64,000 nucleotides of DNA from Phycisphaerae bacterium (GCA_028285035.1 JANQQF010000047.1:62001-126000), one strand, 5' to 3'. Shown: positions 6,801-17,299, counted from the stretch's first letter. Program-made: numbers and translations. The notes: generated by a model not told the origin, from the sequence alone.

Positions 6801-9434
6801 ATGGTCAATGCCGAAGCCATTCATCTGGCTGCCCAAATTCAAGGTACTGTTATTTTGTTTGAGGGGCAGCTACTGGCCGCCAAATTGACGGCGAAACTGG
6901 GTGAACCGGCCAAAGCGATCCAACATTTGCAGGCAATGCTGAGTGGTACCAAGGATGAGGCCGAACAAGCCGCCTTGCATTATGAGTTGTGGCATCTGAC
7001 CCAGCAGCGGAATCATGGTCAGACCGCGCTGACGCTGTATCAACGGCTGGCCGGCTACCGGCAGGATATTCAGTTTCAAGTGCGACTACGGGAGTTGCGG
7101 GCTTCGACCCGGCGGGACGACATCGACATTCCAGCCAATCTGCCCCGCTTGAACACTCCTTTTATTGGCCGTACCAAGGAACTGGGCGAAATCAGCCATC
7201 TACTGGAAAGCCCCAACTGTCAGTTGGTAACCCTGCTGGGGCCGGGCGGTATTGGCAAAACCCGGCTGGCCTTGCAAACAGGCCTTATCGCCGTGGAGAC
7301 CCGTCAATTCCGGGATGGGGTTTACTTTGTCCCCCTAAGCGGCCTGACCGCCATTGAGCGCCTCAGTGCTACCATTGCCGAAGTCCTTGGCATCTCTCTG
7401 TATGGTGATGTGGAGCCGCAGAGCAAGCTGCTGGATGATTTACGGGCTAAGGAGTTGCTGCTGATTTTGGATAATGTGGAACATCTGCTGTCCACACCTG
7501 ACCAGCCCAACGAGGGCGTGACGTATCTTTTGGCCGAAATATTACAACAGGCCCCGGCGATTAAGATTCTGGTCACCTCGCGGGTACGGCTGCATGTGCC
7601 GGGGGAGTGGGTGCTGGATGTGGCCGGGCTGGCCTTTCCCCACTCCACCAACTGGCACCAGGCCACCGAGGATATCGAGAACTACAGTGCGGCCCAACTC
7701 TTTATTCAAGCGGCGTCTCGGGTGCGACCAAACTTTGTTTTGTCGGCAGAGGATCGGCAGGCGGTGGCCCGTATCTGTGACTTGGTGGAGGGACTGCCTT
7801 TAGCTCTGGAACTGGCCGCCTCGTGGTCTCGCAGCTTGAGTTGTCAAGAGATTGCCGATGAGATTGAGCAGGATTTTGAGGTATTAACCACCGCCTCCCA
7901 GACCGTGCCCGAGCGCCATCGCAGCCTGCGGGCTGTCTTTGATTATGCTTGGCGGATTCTATCCAAAGAGGAGCGGGCCGTGGTGCGGCAGTTGTCTGTC
8001 TTTCGGGGCGGCTTTTCCCGCGAGGCGGCCCAACAGGTGACTGGGACTTCACTAGGTCTGTTGGCGGTGCTGGTTGATAAATCCTTTGTTCGGCTGAGTT
8101 CCAGTGGGCGCTACTTTGTTCATGAGTTGTTACGACAATATGCCCAAAGCAAGCTAGAGGCCCAACCGGCCGAGGCGCTCCAGACCTGCAATCGGCATAG
8201 TGCCTACTTTGGCGAGTTTTTGGCCCATCACTTTATCCAACAAAAAGAAATTTTGGAAGCAGTTGACGCCGAGCTGGCGAATGTGCGGGTGGCGTGGCAA
8301 TGGGCTATTGACAATCAACGGTATGAAGCCATCGTACAGGGCTTAAATGGTTTATGGGGCTATTTGGATGCGCGGGGCTATTTTCAAGAGGGCGAGACTC
8401 GGTTTGGTCAGGCCGCCGCCGCCTTTAAACACCTTATTGATCCTGATCAGCCGTTAAAAAATCAACAACACGTGGCCATTTTGGCTCGTCTGTTGTCCCG
8501 GCAGGCTTGGTTTTCCATTCGGCTTGGGTTGTACAGCGCAGCTCAACGCTTGCTCAATGAGGGCCTAGCAATGTTACAGACGCTCAACAGTCCCCAATTT
8601 TTTGTAGAAGAACTAGAGTTGCGATATATGCTGGGCTTGACGGGGTGGTTTACCGGAGACTATGAAGCGGGGCTGGCGAACCTGGAAAAAACTCTTCCGA
8701 CCGCTGTTGAGGCTAACGCTCATTTGATGGTGGGTGGAATTGCCGCCGCCTTGGGCGTTATTTCCCATTCATTGGGCCGACTTGACGACGCCCAGCGCTA
8801 TCATGAACAAAGTTTTGCCGCCTATCAAACTGTCAACGATTGGCGCGGCATCGCCATCGAGCAGGCCTGTTTGGGCGGAATCTACACCCTACAGGGCAAG
8901 CTAGCCCAAGCTCAAACCCTGCTAGAAGACGGACTAACGATGGCCCAAACGATGAACGCCCCCTTTGCCCTGGTGATGGGGCATTATCACATGGGTAAAT
9001 GGGCCACGGCTAGCCATAACCTAACTCAAGCCCAAGCTTCGTTTCGCGAGACCGCTCGCGTGGCTAAGGGGGTGGGGGATAAACACGGCTACAGCTTAGC
9101 CCTAGTTGAGCTAGCCACCATTCACACTCAGTTAGAAGAATTTGAAGCTGCTACCACCGCCCTCCATACGGGCGTGAATTTAGCCCTGACCTATGAACTG
9201 TACCCCACTGTCTTAGAAGGCTTGGTCAATCTAGTGCAGTTGGCCAAGGCCAGCGACACCCTACCCCCGCCTCTCCAAACCCAAGCCACCCTCACCGTCG
9301 TTCTCAACCACCCCGCCAGTCGCGCCGATACTCAGCAGAAAGCCCAGCAGTTATTGGCCCAGCTTGGTCTGGAGGTTTCGGCTGAACCCGTGGCGTTAAC
9401 CATCGAAGCACTAGTCGAGCAGTGGGTTGGGTAA
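3822..9434 (+). CDS. SARP/BTAD transcriptional regulator with two NB-ARC-TPR modules
   Basis: An 1,870-residue protein. Residues 3-100 form an OmpR/SARP winged helix (LTLFGPFEARL...RALLVYLALEG), and 100-265 form the BTAD helical domain. A first STAND ATPase follows (P-loop GPGGVGKT at 322-329, Walker B LLLILDNFEHL near 395), then TPR repeats at about 700-1060. A second full STAND ATPase has P-loop GPGGIGKT at 1140-1147 and LLLILDNVEHL near 1212, then more TPRs to the end. AfsR-type regulators use this layout, normally with one ATPase: ATP binding and TPR-sensed signals switch DNA binding by the SARP domain. The ATG doublet at 3822 lacks a clear ribosome site, and operator-like repeats lie directly upstream. 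Its stop codon overlaps a 14-bp palindrome at 9433-9446. Probable target: the divergent secreted-protein gene. Confidence 0.9.
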   Translation: MMDRLKLTLFGPFEARLNEKRITEFATDKVRALLVYLALEGNRPHRRETLATLLWGDWPHAVALRNLRQSLHRLRQTLDQHQSDLSNDLLTITRQTVQLNPEYLDLDVTHFQQLAREIEQHSHDNVQSCEACLAILADAVALYQGELMTGFSLPDAPDFENWLLIQREQFHHQTLAALEDLALAAEAKTDYQQAQRYTTRQLGLEPWREEAHRQMMRLLAYGGQRSEALAQYELCRQVLAEELAVEPSLETTALYETIQADELQKLVHHAPKPPTTPAPASSPIRLYHFPNQLSPFVGRRIELQQITRQLVEPDCRLLTLTGPGGVGKTRLAIETAQQIKVEGPDFDDGIYFVPLTGVSSSDLLVPTLGTALGLTFSERETPQVQLLQFLAQRSLLLILDNFEHLLTGVDLLSELLQEASHVKLLVTSREPLNMQRERRVLVEGLGYSETTEFDPAEATQLFIQAAQHIQPDFQLTPQEHLWVTQICQRLQGIPLALEIAATWLRMYDLEKIAHEVISNLDLLVTPIRDLPERHRSLRAVFEQTWRLLSETEQRLLAQATVFRGGFDTTALLTVTKAHPIDLASLGDKSLLQLNKTARYTIHELLRQFAAEKLGQWSVGDEALESATFAQHSRYYLELVEQRQPELRNAGAQAALRTLQPDFDNVRAAWQWAAEQGVAGLLIRGNKGIHTFYEITGRYEEGEAMFRTAAHDISARLKETQPDQQADLAEALCWLLQRQAQFLVHLGQIDRALAICDSIFSLADQFDCVGVRYHTLIVYGHIYRLQGEYDAAEPVLTQALTFFEVEQNVEGQAGALFELGSISWQSGQFDRALSYYQASLNLSHARQNLYNVSNCAGNIGSVYWFGYYDYEQALHWYQEALEVSQTLGYQADTARWLGNTGLVYWKWGDYERSLSFQQQALEMKQQMGDKFRIAIDLGNIGLLYADMGDDERALNYYDQALPMHQRTGAKFYRAEILQAKAELLFRQADYNTAQMVNAEAIHLAAQIQGTVILFEGQLLAAKLTAKLGEPAKAIQHLQAMLSGTKDEAEQAALHYELWHLTQQRNHGQTALTLYQRLAGYRQDIQFQVRLRELRASTRRDDIDIPANLPRLNTPFIGRTKELGEISHLLESPNCQLVTLLGPGGIGKTRLALQTGLIAVETRQFRDGVYFVPLSGLTAIERLSATIAEVLGISLYGDVEPQSKLLDDLRAKELLLILDNVEHLLSTPDQPNEGVTYLLAEILQQAPAIKILVTSRVRLHVPGEWVLDVAGLAFPHSTNWHQATEDIENYSAAQLFIQAASRVRPNFVLSAEDRQAVARICDLVEGLPLALELAASWSRSLSCQEIADEIEQDFEVLTTASQTVPERHRSLRAVFDYAWRILSKEERAVVRQLSVFRGGFSREAAQQVTGTSLGLLAVLVDKSFVRLSSSGRYFVHELLRQYAQSKLEAQPAEALQTCNRHSAYFGEFLAHHFIQQKEILEAVDAELANVRVAWQWAIDNQRYEAIVQGLNGLWGYLDARGYFQEGETRFGQAAAAFKHLIDPDQPLKNQQHVAILARLLSRQAWFSIRLGLYSAAQRLLNEGLAMLQTLNSPQFFVEELELRYMLGLTGWFTGDYEAGLANLEKTLPTAVEANAHLMVGGIAAALGVISHSLGRLDDAQRYHEQSFAAYQTVNDWRGIAIEQACLGGIYTLQGKLAQAQTLLEDGLTMAQTMNAPFALVMGHYHMGKWATASHNLTQAQASFRETARVAKGVGDKHGYSLALVELATIHTQLEEFEAATTALHTGVNLALTYELYPTVLEGLVNLVQLAKASDTLPPPLQTQATLTVVLNHPASRADTQQKAQQLLAQLGLEVSAEPVALTIEALVEQWVG

Positions 9435-9637
9435 GGCCTAGGCCTTCAAGTAAAAATCATACTTCTCCTCTCGCTCATTCTTCTCCTAAATTGTCACTTT
9501 AACGATTTTATGTTACCGTACGGGGCTGAATTTATAAGGAAGTGATGAACCTTTGGGGTGGGTTATCAGTTGGGGAACTGGGACGATTGAGAATGATGTG
9601 ACTCACCCAGAGTTAAGTAGAAGTTGCGAGGTATTCA

Positions 9638-12600
9638 ATGGCGTTTGCACAACGACGACCGTTGCCCCAACTAGAGCCGGGGCAAATTTTATTTTCAGGC
9701 CGAGAAAAAGAGATTGGGCTTTATCGGCTCCATTTTCATCGGCCTGCTGATCATCCTGAGGTGCGGCTAATTACTACGATTTCTGGCGGCGGTGGTGTTG
9801 GAAAAACGCGCTTGCTAGATGAGTTGGAGTGGTATCGGCCTTCGGAAACGATTTATTGCCGGATTAGCGAAAGTGCAGGCTTTCACCACGATGCGATGCG
9901 CTTGCTCCAGGCTATTGCCAATGGACTACATCGGGAAGGGGAGCCGATCCCAACTCCCGAATTTGATGCGTTGTTACAAAAACGACAGAATTTGTTGGAA
10001 ATGGCCCTGACCCGAACTCAAGATGCCAAGCAGGTGTTACACCAATTCTATCGGCCTACCTTGCTTGGCTTGGCCGATCTCGGGTTTGATTACGAGATTC
10101 AGGCGACTCAACCCGACTTTGAACAGTTTGCCAGCCTGCGCTGGACCGATGAAGATTTAGCGTTGGCCTTTGAAAACCCCATCGGTCTGTTGACCGAGGC
10201 CTTGATTGCTGATATGAACAAGGCCGTGGTGAATGAAACAGCAGAACAGGCCCTGCAGCAGACTGAAGGAACCCAACTAGCGGTTAATAAGCCTGACGAT
10301 GTAGATTCGGGGGACAATAAAGACAACCAGCCCTCGATTCTTAATCTGCAATTTCAAACGGCTACCTCCCACATTTTGGTCAAACCCCCCACCAAAATCG
10401 TTCTAATGTTTGATACCTACGAGGCCATCCACCCCGTGGTGGGCGAGTGGCTGTTGACTTATCTGTTAGGCTATGGCCGAGAGCGAATTGCCTGTGATCT
10501 GCGGTTGGTCCTGGCGGGCCGAGATGATGCGGCCCAGACTGACGAGCGTTGGCAGCAACAGTGGGGGGACTATCTTTTGCCTCTGACACTGGCCCCCTTT
10601 GATCCATGGGAGATGAGCGACTTTGCCCTCAAAAATGGCACCTTCACTGTAGCTAATCTGGCCAATGGGGCGGAACAGCAAGCCTCAGAGGGGGTGTCGC
10701 CTTTGTGGCTCAGTGTGGCTCAAGTGAGTGGGGTGGCCTTGCCGGCTGAAGAAGAGACCGTGGCTGGCATTTTGTTTGATGGCTTCTCGTCCACCCAACA
10801 AGATTGGCTAAACAAAGCAGCGTGGGCCGGGGCATTTGACCAAAAAACCCTGACAGCCTTGGTCGGGGAACAAGACGGTCTGGCGGCCTTCCAGTGGTTG
10901 GTCGGCCAAACGAGTTTGGTGCGGCCTAATGGAGTCTCGGGACAATTTGTTCTGGATCGAAGTTTTGCGGCGCGCTTACGAGAAAATTCAGGCGAACAAG
11001 GCACCACGGATCAAAAGACCTTGCGTGATTTTCTTGACCAGGAGTTGGAGAGTATCCAGCAAAGCCTGCAAAAATCAAAGACCTATCGCACCCAAATCGA
11101 TTATCACAAATACATTTTGGGGCGGGTTCACCATAGCCTGAACGATCCTTCACCTCAAACGCCTCAGTTTTTGCAATCCACCTATTTGGATGCTTTGGAT
11201 CAGTATCCCCCGCTAATGTTTGATGTATTGGGCACGATCAAGCGGTATGAAGTTGAACACGGCGCTGAAATTCCGACTGCCCACTATCATACACTGGCTA
11301 CAGCTTGGCTGTCGGGCCATTGGGATCAGATGCAGCGGGCTTTGGCTGATTTGGCCATCGATGAGACCCTGAGCACTGGACATCGGGTGGTGGCCTACAA
11401 TTGGTGGGGCTATAGCTATCAAGTGATGAATGAGCCGGAGCAGGCCATTGATATTTATAGCCAAGGATTGGAGCTATCTGAAGAGTATCTGCCCCTACGT
11501 CTAGACCGGGGGTTGGCCCACTACCGGGTTGAGAATTATCAAGAAGCGATTGACGATTTAACCTTTGCTCTGAAGAATCAGCCTGCCATAGCAAAAACAC
11601 AACAAGCCGTTATCTACCACACTCGGGGTCTCGCCTGCGTCCAACAAGCCAACTACACTGAGGCAGTTGATGATTACAGCCAAGCGCTGCGGCTGGATCC
11701 AGACAATGGAGTGATTTTTCGTGATCGAGGGCAAGCCTTTGCCCAGCAAGCGAACTTTGAGCGGGCCATTGAGGATTACAGTGAGGCCATCAACCGTGAT
11801 GCAGAGGATGCGATGGCCTTCTTTGCTCGGGGACAGGCCTGGATTGATTTGAATGAGCCAGAGAAGGCGATCGAGGACTATGGTCAGGCCATTATCTTGC
11901 GCCCCGTTTATAGCGAGGCCTTTCTCCATCGGGGGCTGGCTTATATGTCCAGCCAAGACACAGCGAAGGCCATTGGCGATTTTAACCGAGCTGTAGAGCT
12001 AAGTCCGCACAACGCCTTGATTTATCGGCAACGGGGGCTGGCCTATGTAACCGAGGGGCAATTTGATCGGGCTGTGGCTGATTTTGATCAAGCGATTCGG
12101 CTTGATCCAGCAGACGGGGTGTCCTATTTTAACTTGGGGGCGGCTTATCTGCGGCGAGATGACCCCAGTCAGGCCATCCGTAACTTTAACCGGGCGCTGT
12201 CTTTGGGGCAGGAGGCAAAGGAGAAGCCGGAGTTTTATCCAGCCGCTTTTGCCCAACGGGCCCTGGCTTATACGATGCCGCCATTGGAAAATTACGCCCG
12301 AGCAATTGAGGATTATGATCAAGCCATCAAATTGATGCCTGGGAATGAAACGCTTTTCGACCAACGGGGAATGGCTTATGGTCGGCGGGGTGATCACAAG
12401 CGGGCTATTCAGGATTTAGATCAGGCCCTGCACCTGAATCCTACCTTCAGTTTAGCCTTTGTCCATCGGGGTGAAATCTATAATCACCTTGAAGATTATG
12501 GCCGCGCCATTGAAGACTTTGATCAAGCCATTGAGTTGTCCGAAAAAGCAGCCGAGGGCAAAGCGCTATCATCGCCTATCTTGAGTGACGCCTATAATCA

Positions 12601-15600
12601 GCGTGGGTTTGCTCACTTGCGTTTGGACAAGGGGCAGGCAGCCCTCAAGGATTTTGATCAGGCCATTGCTTTGAATACAAAGAGCGTGAGCGCCTATAAA
12701 AATCGGGGTGAAGCCTATTTGACTGAGGGTGAACACGTGCGGGCTATTGAGGATTACAATCAAACCTTGACCTTAGCGGCTAATGATGTCGTAGCTTTAA
12801 CTCAGAGGGGCCGGGCCTTTACCGCACAAGGCGATTATGCGCGTGCCCTTGAGGACTTTAATGCGGCGCTTAAGCTGGACAATGAGAATGATGCCGCCTT
12901 TTTCTATCGGGGTTGTGTTTATGCTGACCATACGCCGCTCGGCAGCTCGCCAGAGTCTGCCTATCAGCACGCCATTGAGGATTTTAACCAAACCATTTTT
13001 CTCAATCCGCATCATGCCCAAGCCTTTCATCGGCGCGGTTTGACGCACTTGGCTTTAGGTGATTATCGGCAGGCCATTGAGAATTTGGATCAAACCCTTG
13101 ATTTCGAACTGGATACACCAACTCGTATCAGTGCCTTGCAGCATCGAGGGATGGCTTATGCCGCGCAACAGGAGTATCGGCAAGCCATCAATAACTTTAA
13201 TCAGGTTGTTAACCTTGATGCGAATGTGCCAGAAGCCTATCACCAGCGCGGATTGGCGCGGGCCGCGCAAAATGATTTTCTGCGGGCCGTCGAGGATTTC
13301 AATCGTGCTTTGAAGATCAAGCCGGATGATCCGCTGGTGTTGTATGATCGGGGGCAGGCCCACAATGGTCAAAATGACTTTGATAAGGGGCTGGCTGACT
13401 TTAACCGAGCGATTGAGTTGGACGGCACCCAGGCTAGATTTTACTATCATCGGGGCGTGGCTCAGGCTGGCCGACAGCAATATTTGAAGGCCATTGAAGA
13501 TTATGACAAAACTATTGAGCTAGATAGTAACGAGGCCAGAGCCTTTAATCAGCGAGGTGTGGCCTACAGCAAGCTTGGCGATGTGGGGCAAGCGATTGAG
13601 GATTACAACCAGGCCATTCGACTCAACCCCCGTGATCCTGATATCTTTTTCAATCGAGCCAACACCTTTATGGAGCAATCGAATCGGAAGTATGGTCGAG
13701 CGATTGAGGATTACAATCAAGCCATTAAACTGGACGATCAACGGGCTGATTTCTATTATAAGCGAGGCTTGGCCTATTTCTTGCAAAATGAGGAAGATGA
13801 GGCGGCCATTGCTGATTTTAGCCAGGCCGTTAATCTGAATCATCGTTTGATTGACGCCTTTAAATATCGAGGGGCGGCCTACAGTCGTCAAAACCAACCG
13901 CTCAAGGCGATTGAAGATTATAATCGGGCTATTCAACTCACCCCGAATGATGGATTGGTTTTTTATCAACGGGGGATGATTTATGCTACCTTGGAGAATC
14001 CCGGTCGGGCTCTGGCTGATTTTAATCAGGCTATCAAGCTGGTGCCCAACAACGCTGAATTTTTGGCACGGCGCGGCGAGATCCAAATGATGTTGGGAAA
14101 CTTGTCGCAAGCCATTGAGGATTACACTCGTGCTTTGGAGTTGGATATCAAAAATGGCCCGGCGTATCTGAGTCGGGCACGAGCGTATCTGGCCCAGCAG
14201 AATTACGCTCAGGCCATTCAGGATTTTGACCAAGCCATTCGCTTTATCCCGAATGACGCACCGGCCCATATTGAACGTGGACAGGCACATCTGGAACTTA
14301 AACACGCGACACAGGCCATCAATGATTTTAATCGGGCCCTGGAAATTGATCCGAAAAATGAGCGAGCCTTTGCCTTGCGTGGCTTGGCTTATGCAACCCA
14401 GAACAAGCACGCTCGGGCGGTTGAAGATTACAACCAAGCCATTCGCCTCAGCCCTGGTCAAGCCCGTCTTTATGCGGAGCGAGGGATGGCATTGCATCGG
14501 CAGGGTAATCATGATCGGGCGATTCAGGACTTTGATGAAGCGATTAAGATTGGCTCCGCTGGGATTTCAGGGAATTCGAAAACACGACCTTCTAGTGTCC
14601 GTCCGCAGGCCGAGACTCAGCCGGTTTCATCATCATCCGGTGAGACCGAACCTGTGACAGTTTCTGCTGCTACCAAGCCAGACCTAGTGGAGGCTTCGGA
14701 TTTGGCGCGTTTCTACTATTATCGGGGGGTAGCTCAGGCGGAAAAGGGAGATAATCGGGTAGCCTTACAAGATCTGGATCAAGCTGCATTGTTAATCCTC
14801 AAAAAATCCAGTTTGGATGAGCAGGATGTTGAGATTTTTACCCAGCGTGGTCAACTGTATATGGCTGAGGAGAATACGCCGCAAGCCATTGTTGATTTTA
14901 ACCGGACCCTTGAATTTGACCCACGTAATGCTGATGCCCTGTACCAGCGGGGCCTAGCCTACGTATTGCAAGAGGATTACGATCAAGCAATCGCCGACTT
15001 TAATGAAGCGATTGTGTTGCGACCTGATGCGGCAGATATTTTCTATCAGCGTGGCCAAGCTTATGCAAAACAAGAAAATTATCGCTATGCCGTTGAAGAT
15101 TATAATCAAGCTCTGTTGTTAAAACCACAAGACCCTGAAATTGTATTCCAAAAGGCCGTGGCTTATCTTGAAAGCGGGCAATTAGTTGAGGCGGTTGAGT
15201 CGTTTAATTTGACCTTACGTTTGGATCCTGCCCGAGCCGATGCCTTTTATCAACGCGGTCGGGCTTACTATCAGCAACACAACTATGCTCAGGCGATCCA
15301 AGATTTTAATCAGGCCTTGGCCTTGGACCCAGATGAATCGATTCACGCTTGGAGTTTGTACTATCGTGGATTGACCTTGACCCATCGTGGTGAGCATCTC
15401 TTGGCTGTTGAGGACTTTAGTCAAGCCCTCGATTTGGAAGCCATTGATGGCGCTTTGTTGCTCAATGAACGAGGACGGGCTTACTCTGGGGCGAAGGAGT
15501 ATGATCGGGCCATCGATGACTTTAATTTGGCCATCCAGTTAGAGCCGCAAATGGTGACTACCTTTGCTAATCGTGGTTTAGTGCATAGCCGTCGCGGGGA

Positions 15601-17299
15601 CTATGTTCGAGCCATTACAGATTATGATCAAGCCATTGATTTGGCCGCAACTGGTGAGATGCGTGATGCAGCGAGTGTAGATAATGCACGGCTCTTCCGT
15701 TATCGGGGTTTGGCTTATGTGCGAATGGAAGATTACACCAAAGCGATTGCTGACTTCAATCAGGCCTTACAACTCCACCCCAATGATGCCTTTACCCTCA
15801 ATCAGCGAGGCTACGCTCAATACAAATTGAACAATCATCCGCTGGCTCTAGAAGATTTTGATGAAGCGTTGCGCTTGAATCCGAAGCAGGCTGATGCTCT
15901 ACACAATCGGGGCTGTGTTTATTTAGAGCAGGGCGATTTGGTGCAGGCTGTTAAGGATTTCAACCTCTCCATTCGACTGCGGCCCCAAAATGCAGAGACC
16001 TTTTATCATCGTGGTAAAGCGTACAGTCTCGTGTCTGAAGAGTACCCTCGGGCGATCAATGACTTTACCCAGGCGATTCAACTTGATCCGGATCAGGCTG
16101 AATATTACTATCAACGCGGTCTAGTTTATGCCTATCAAAATGACAATAATCGGGCCATTGGGGATTTCCGTCAAGCTTTGGATTTGAATCCAAAAGAAGC
16201 GGAGATGTTTCATCATTTAGGGTTATCTCTTACCGCGCAAGGGCAGTATGAAGAGGCCTTAGATAATTACAATCAGGCGATTCAACTGATGCCTGATAAT
16301 ATTGAAATGTTACAAAATCGCGGCTTGGCCCACGCTGCGCTCCAAAATTCAGAAGAGGCCATTCAGGATTTTAGTGCTGCATTGAGTCTTGACCCCAATA
16401 ATGCGGCGACGTATAGTTATCGGGGGAGTGTGTACGCCCATAACCAGGATTATGCCCCGGCCATCGAAGATTTTACGCAGGCCATTTTGCTCGACTCTCA
16501 GACTGCTGATTACTACCATAATCGTGGACGCATCTATATGTGGCAGGGGGCCATTAATGCCGCGATTGAGGATTTCAATCAGGCTATCCGGCTCAACCCA
16601 GAAGACCCGGCGATTTACACCAACTGTGGTACAGCTTATTACCGCACAGGCGATTATTTACGGGCGATTGAGGATTACAACCAAGCCCTTCGGCTTGACT
16701 CTAACAACCCGACCACCTTCAAAAATCGTGGCCTGGCGTATGATAAATTGGGCAATTTGCAACAGGCCATCAAGGATTATAGCCGGGCTTTGCGGCTCAA
16801 CCCTGATGATGCGGGAGCTTACAATTATCGGGGGAGCGCCTATGATACTTTGGGTGAATATGAGCAAGCCATCAGTGATTATGATCGGGCCTTGGCCTAT
16901 GAACCTGATAATGCTCGGGTGTTGAGCAATCGCGCTTTGGTTTACTACGCAATGGGTGATTATGATCACGCGCTCGCCGATTTTGATGCTGTTATTGAGC
17001 TTGATCACGAAGATATGATGGCCTTTCATAATCGTGGTCTGACTCACTACAATCAGGGTAATTATACCACTGCAATGAAAGATTTTGATCGGGCGATTCA
17101 ACTCAATCCTGACGACCCAGACTCACTCTATTACAAAGCGTGCACCTTAGCCTTGCTGGGGCAAGATGACGCTTGTGTCAAATGGTTGGCCCAAGCGGTT
17201 GAACTTGACCCTGACAAACGAGAAGAGGCGCGCGAAAATCCTGATTTTGAGAATCTGTGGTATAAACCAGCCTTCCGACGGTTGTTTGGTTATCAATAA
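9638..17299 (+). CDS. Giant P-loop/TPR repeat protein, 2,553 residues
   Basis: The N-terminal 550 residues hold an ATPase-like region: P-loop GGGGVGKT at residues 50-57 and a Walker-B-like hydrophobic strand (KIVLMFDTYEAI) near 250. From about residue 590 to the end, 34-residue TPR units follow almost without break. Counting the conserved AI-x-D-(Y/F)-x-x-A-(I/L) helix gives about 53 units, interrupted once near residues 1640-1690 by a Ser/Thr/Pro-rich insert. TPR arrays form protein-binding superhelices. No DNA-binding domain, signal peptide or membrane segment is seen. The start ATG at 9638 has GAGG seven bases upstream. It lies 203 bases after the BTAD regulator on the same strand, so a shared role in signalling is plausible but not shown. 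Confidence 0.9.
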   Translation: MAFAQRRPLPQLEPGQILFSGREKEIGLYRLHFHRPADHPEVRLITTISGGGGVGKTRLLDELEWYRPSETIYCRISESAGFHHDAMRLLQAIANGLHREGEPIPTPEFDALLQKRQNLLEMALTRTQDAKQVLHQFYRPTLLGLADLGFDYEIQATQPDFEQFASLRWTDEDLALAFENPIGLLTEALIADMNKAVVNETAEQALQQTEGTQLAVNKPDDVDSGDNKDNQPSILNLQFQTATSHILVKPPTKIVLMFDTYEAIHPVVGEWLLTYLLGYGRERIACDLRLVLAGRDDAAQTDERWQQQWGDYLLPLTLAPFDPWEMSDFALKNGTFTVANLANGAEQQASEGVSPLWLSVAQVSGVALPAEEETVAGILFDGFSSTQQDWLNKAAWAGAFDQKTLTALVGEQDGLAAFQWLVGQTSLVRPNGVSGQFVLDRSFAARLRENSGEQGTTDQKTLRDFLDQELESIQQSLQKSKTYRTQIDYHKYILGRVHHSLNDPSPQTPQFLQSTYLDALDQYPPLMFDVLGTIKRYEVEHGAEIPTAHYHTLATAWLSGHWDQMQRALADLAIDETLSTGHRVVAYNWWGYSYQVMNEPEQAIDIYSQGLELSEEYLPLRLDRGLAHYRVENYQEAIDDLTFALKNQPAIAKTQQAVIYHTRGLACVQQANYTEAVDDYSQALRLDPDNGVIFRDRGQAFAQQANFERAIEDYSEAINRDAEDAMAFFARGQAWIDLNEPEKAIEDYGQAIILRPVYSEAFLHRGLAYMSSQDTAKAIGDFNRAVELSPHNALIYRQRGLAYVTEGQFDRAVADFDQAIRLDPADGVSYFNLGAAYLRRDDPSQAIRNFNRALSLGQEAKEKPEFYPAAFAQRALAYTMPPLENYARAIEDYDQAIKLMPGNETLFDQRGMAYGRRGDHKRAIQDLDQALHLNPTFSLAFVHRGEIYNHLEDYGRAIEDFDQAIELSEKAAEGKALSSPILSDAYNQRGFAHLRLDKGQAALKDFDQAIALNTKSVSAYKNRGEAYLTEGEHVRAIEDYNQTLTLAANDVVALTQRGRAFTAQGDYARALEDFNAALKLDNENDAAFFYRGCVYADHTPLGSSPESAYQHAIEDFNQTIFLNPHHAQAFHRRGLTHLALGDYRQAIENLDQTLDFELDTPTRISALQHRGMAYAAQQEYRQAINNFNQVVNLDANVPEAYHQRGLARAAQNDFLRAVEDFNRALKIKPDDPLVLYDRGQAHNGQNDFDKGLADFNRAIELDGTQARFYYHRGVAQAGRQQYLKAIEDYDKTIELDSNEARAFNQRGVAYSKLGDVGQAIEDYNQAIRLNPRDPDIFFNRANTFMEQSNRKYGRAIEDYNQAIKLDDQRADFYYKRGLAYFLQNEEDEAAIADFSQAVNLNHRLIDAFKYRGAAYSRQNQPLKAIEDYNRAIQLTPNDGLVFYQRGMIYATLENPGRALADFNQAIKLVPNNAEFLARRGEIQMMLGNLSQAIEDYTRALELDIKNGPAYLSRARAYLAQQNYAQAIQDFDQAIRFIPNDAPAHIERGQAHLELKHATQAINDFNRALEIDPKNERAFALRGLAYATQNKHARAVEDYNQAIRLSPGQARLYAERGMALHRQGNHDRAIQDFDEAIKIGSAGISGNSKTRPSSVRPQAETQPVSSSSGETEPVTVSAATKPDLVEASDLARFYYYRGVAQAEKGDNRVALQDLDQAALLILKKSSLDEQDVEIFTQRGQLYMAEENTPQAIVDFNRTLEFDPRNADALYQRGLAYVLQEDYDQAIADFNEAIVLRPDAADIFYQRGQAYAKQENYRYAVEDYNQALLLKPQDPEIVFQKAVAYLESGQLVEAVESFNLTLRLDPARADAFYQRGRAYYQQHNYAQAIQDFNQALALDPDESIHAWSLYYRGLTLTHRGEHLLAVEDFSQALDLEAIDGALLLNERGRAYSGAKEYDRAIDDFNLAIQLEPQMVTTFANRGLVHSRRGDYVRAITDYDQAIDLAATGEMRDAASVDNARLFRYRGLAYVRMEDYTKAIADFNQALQLHPNDAFTLNQRGYAQYKLNNHPLALEDFDEALRLNPKQADALHNRGCVYLEQGDLVQAVKDFNLSIRLRPQNAETFYHRGKAYSLVSEEYPRAINDFTQAIQLDPDQAEYYYQRGLVYAYQNDNNRAIGDFRQALDLNPKEAEMFHHLGLSLTAQGQYEEALDNYNQAIQLMPDNIEMLQNRGLAHAALQNSEEAIQDFSAALSLDPNNAATYSYRGSVYAHNQDYAPAIEDFTQAILLDSQTADYYHNRGRIYMWQGAINAAIEDFNQAIRLNPEDPAIYTNCGTAYYRTGDYLRAIEDYNQALRLDSNNPTTFKNRGLAYDKLGNLQQAIKDYSRALRLNPDDAGAYNYRGSAYDTLGEYEQAISDYDRALAYEPDNARVLSNRALVYYAMGDYDHALADFDAVIELDHEDMMAFHNRGLTHYNQGNYTTAMKDFDRAIQLNPDDPDSLYYKACTLALLGQDDACVKWLAQAVELDPDKREEARENPDFENLWYKPAFRRLFGYQ

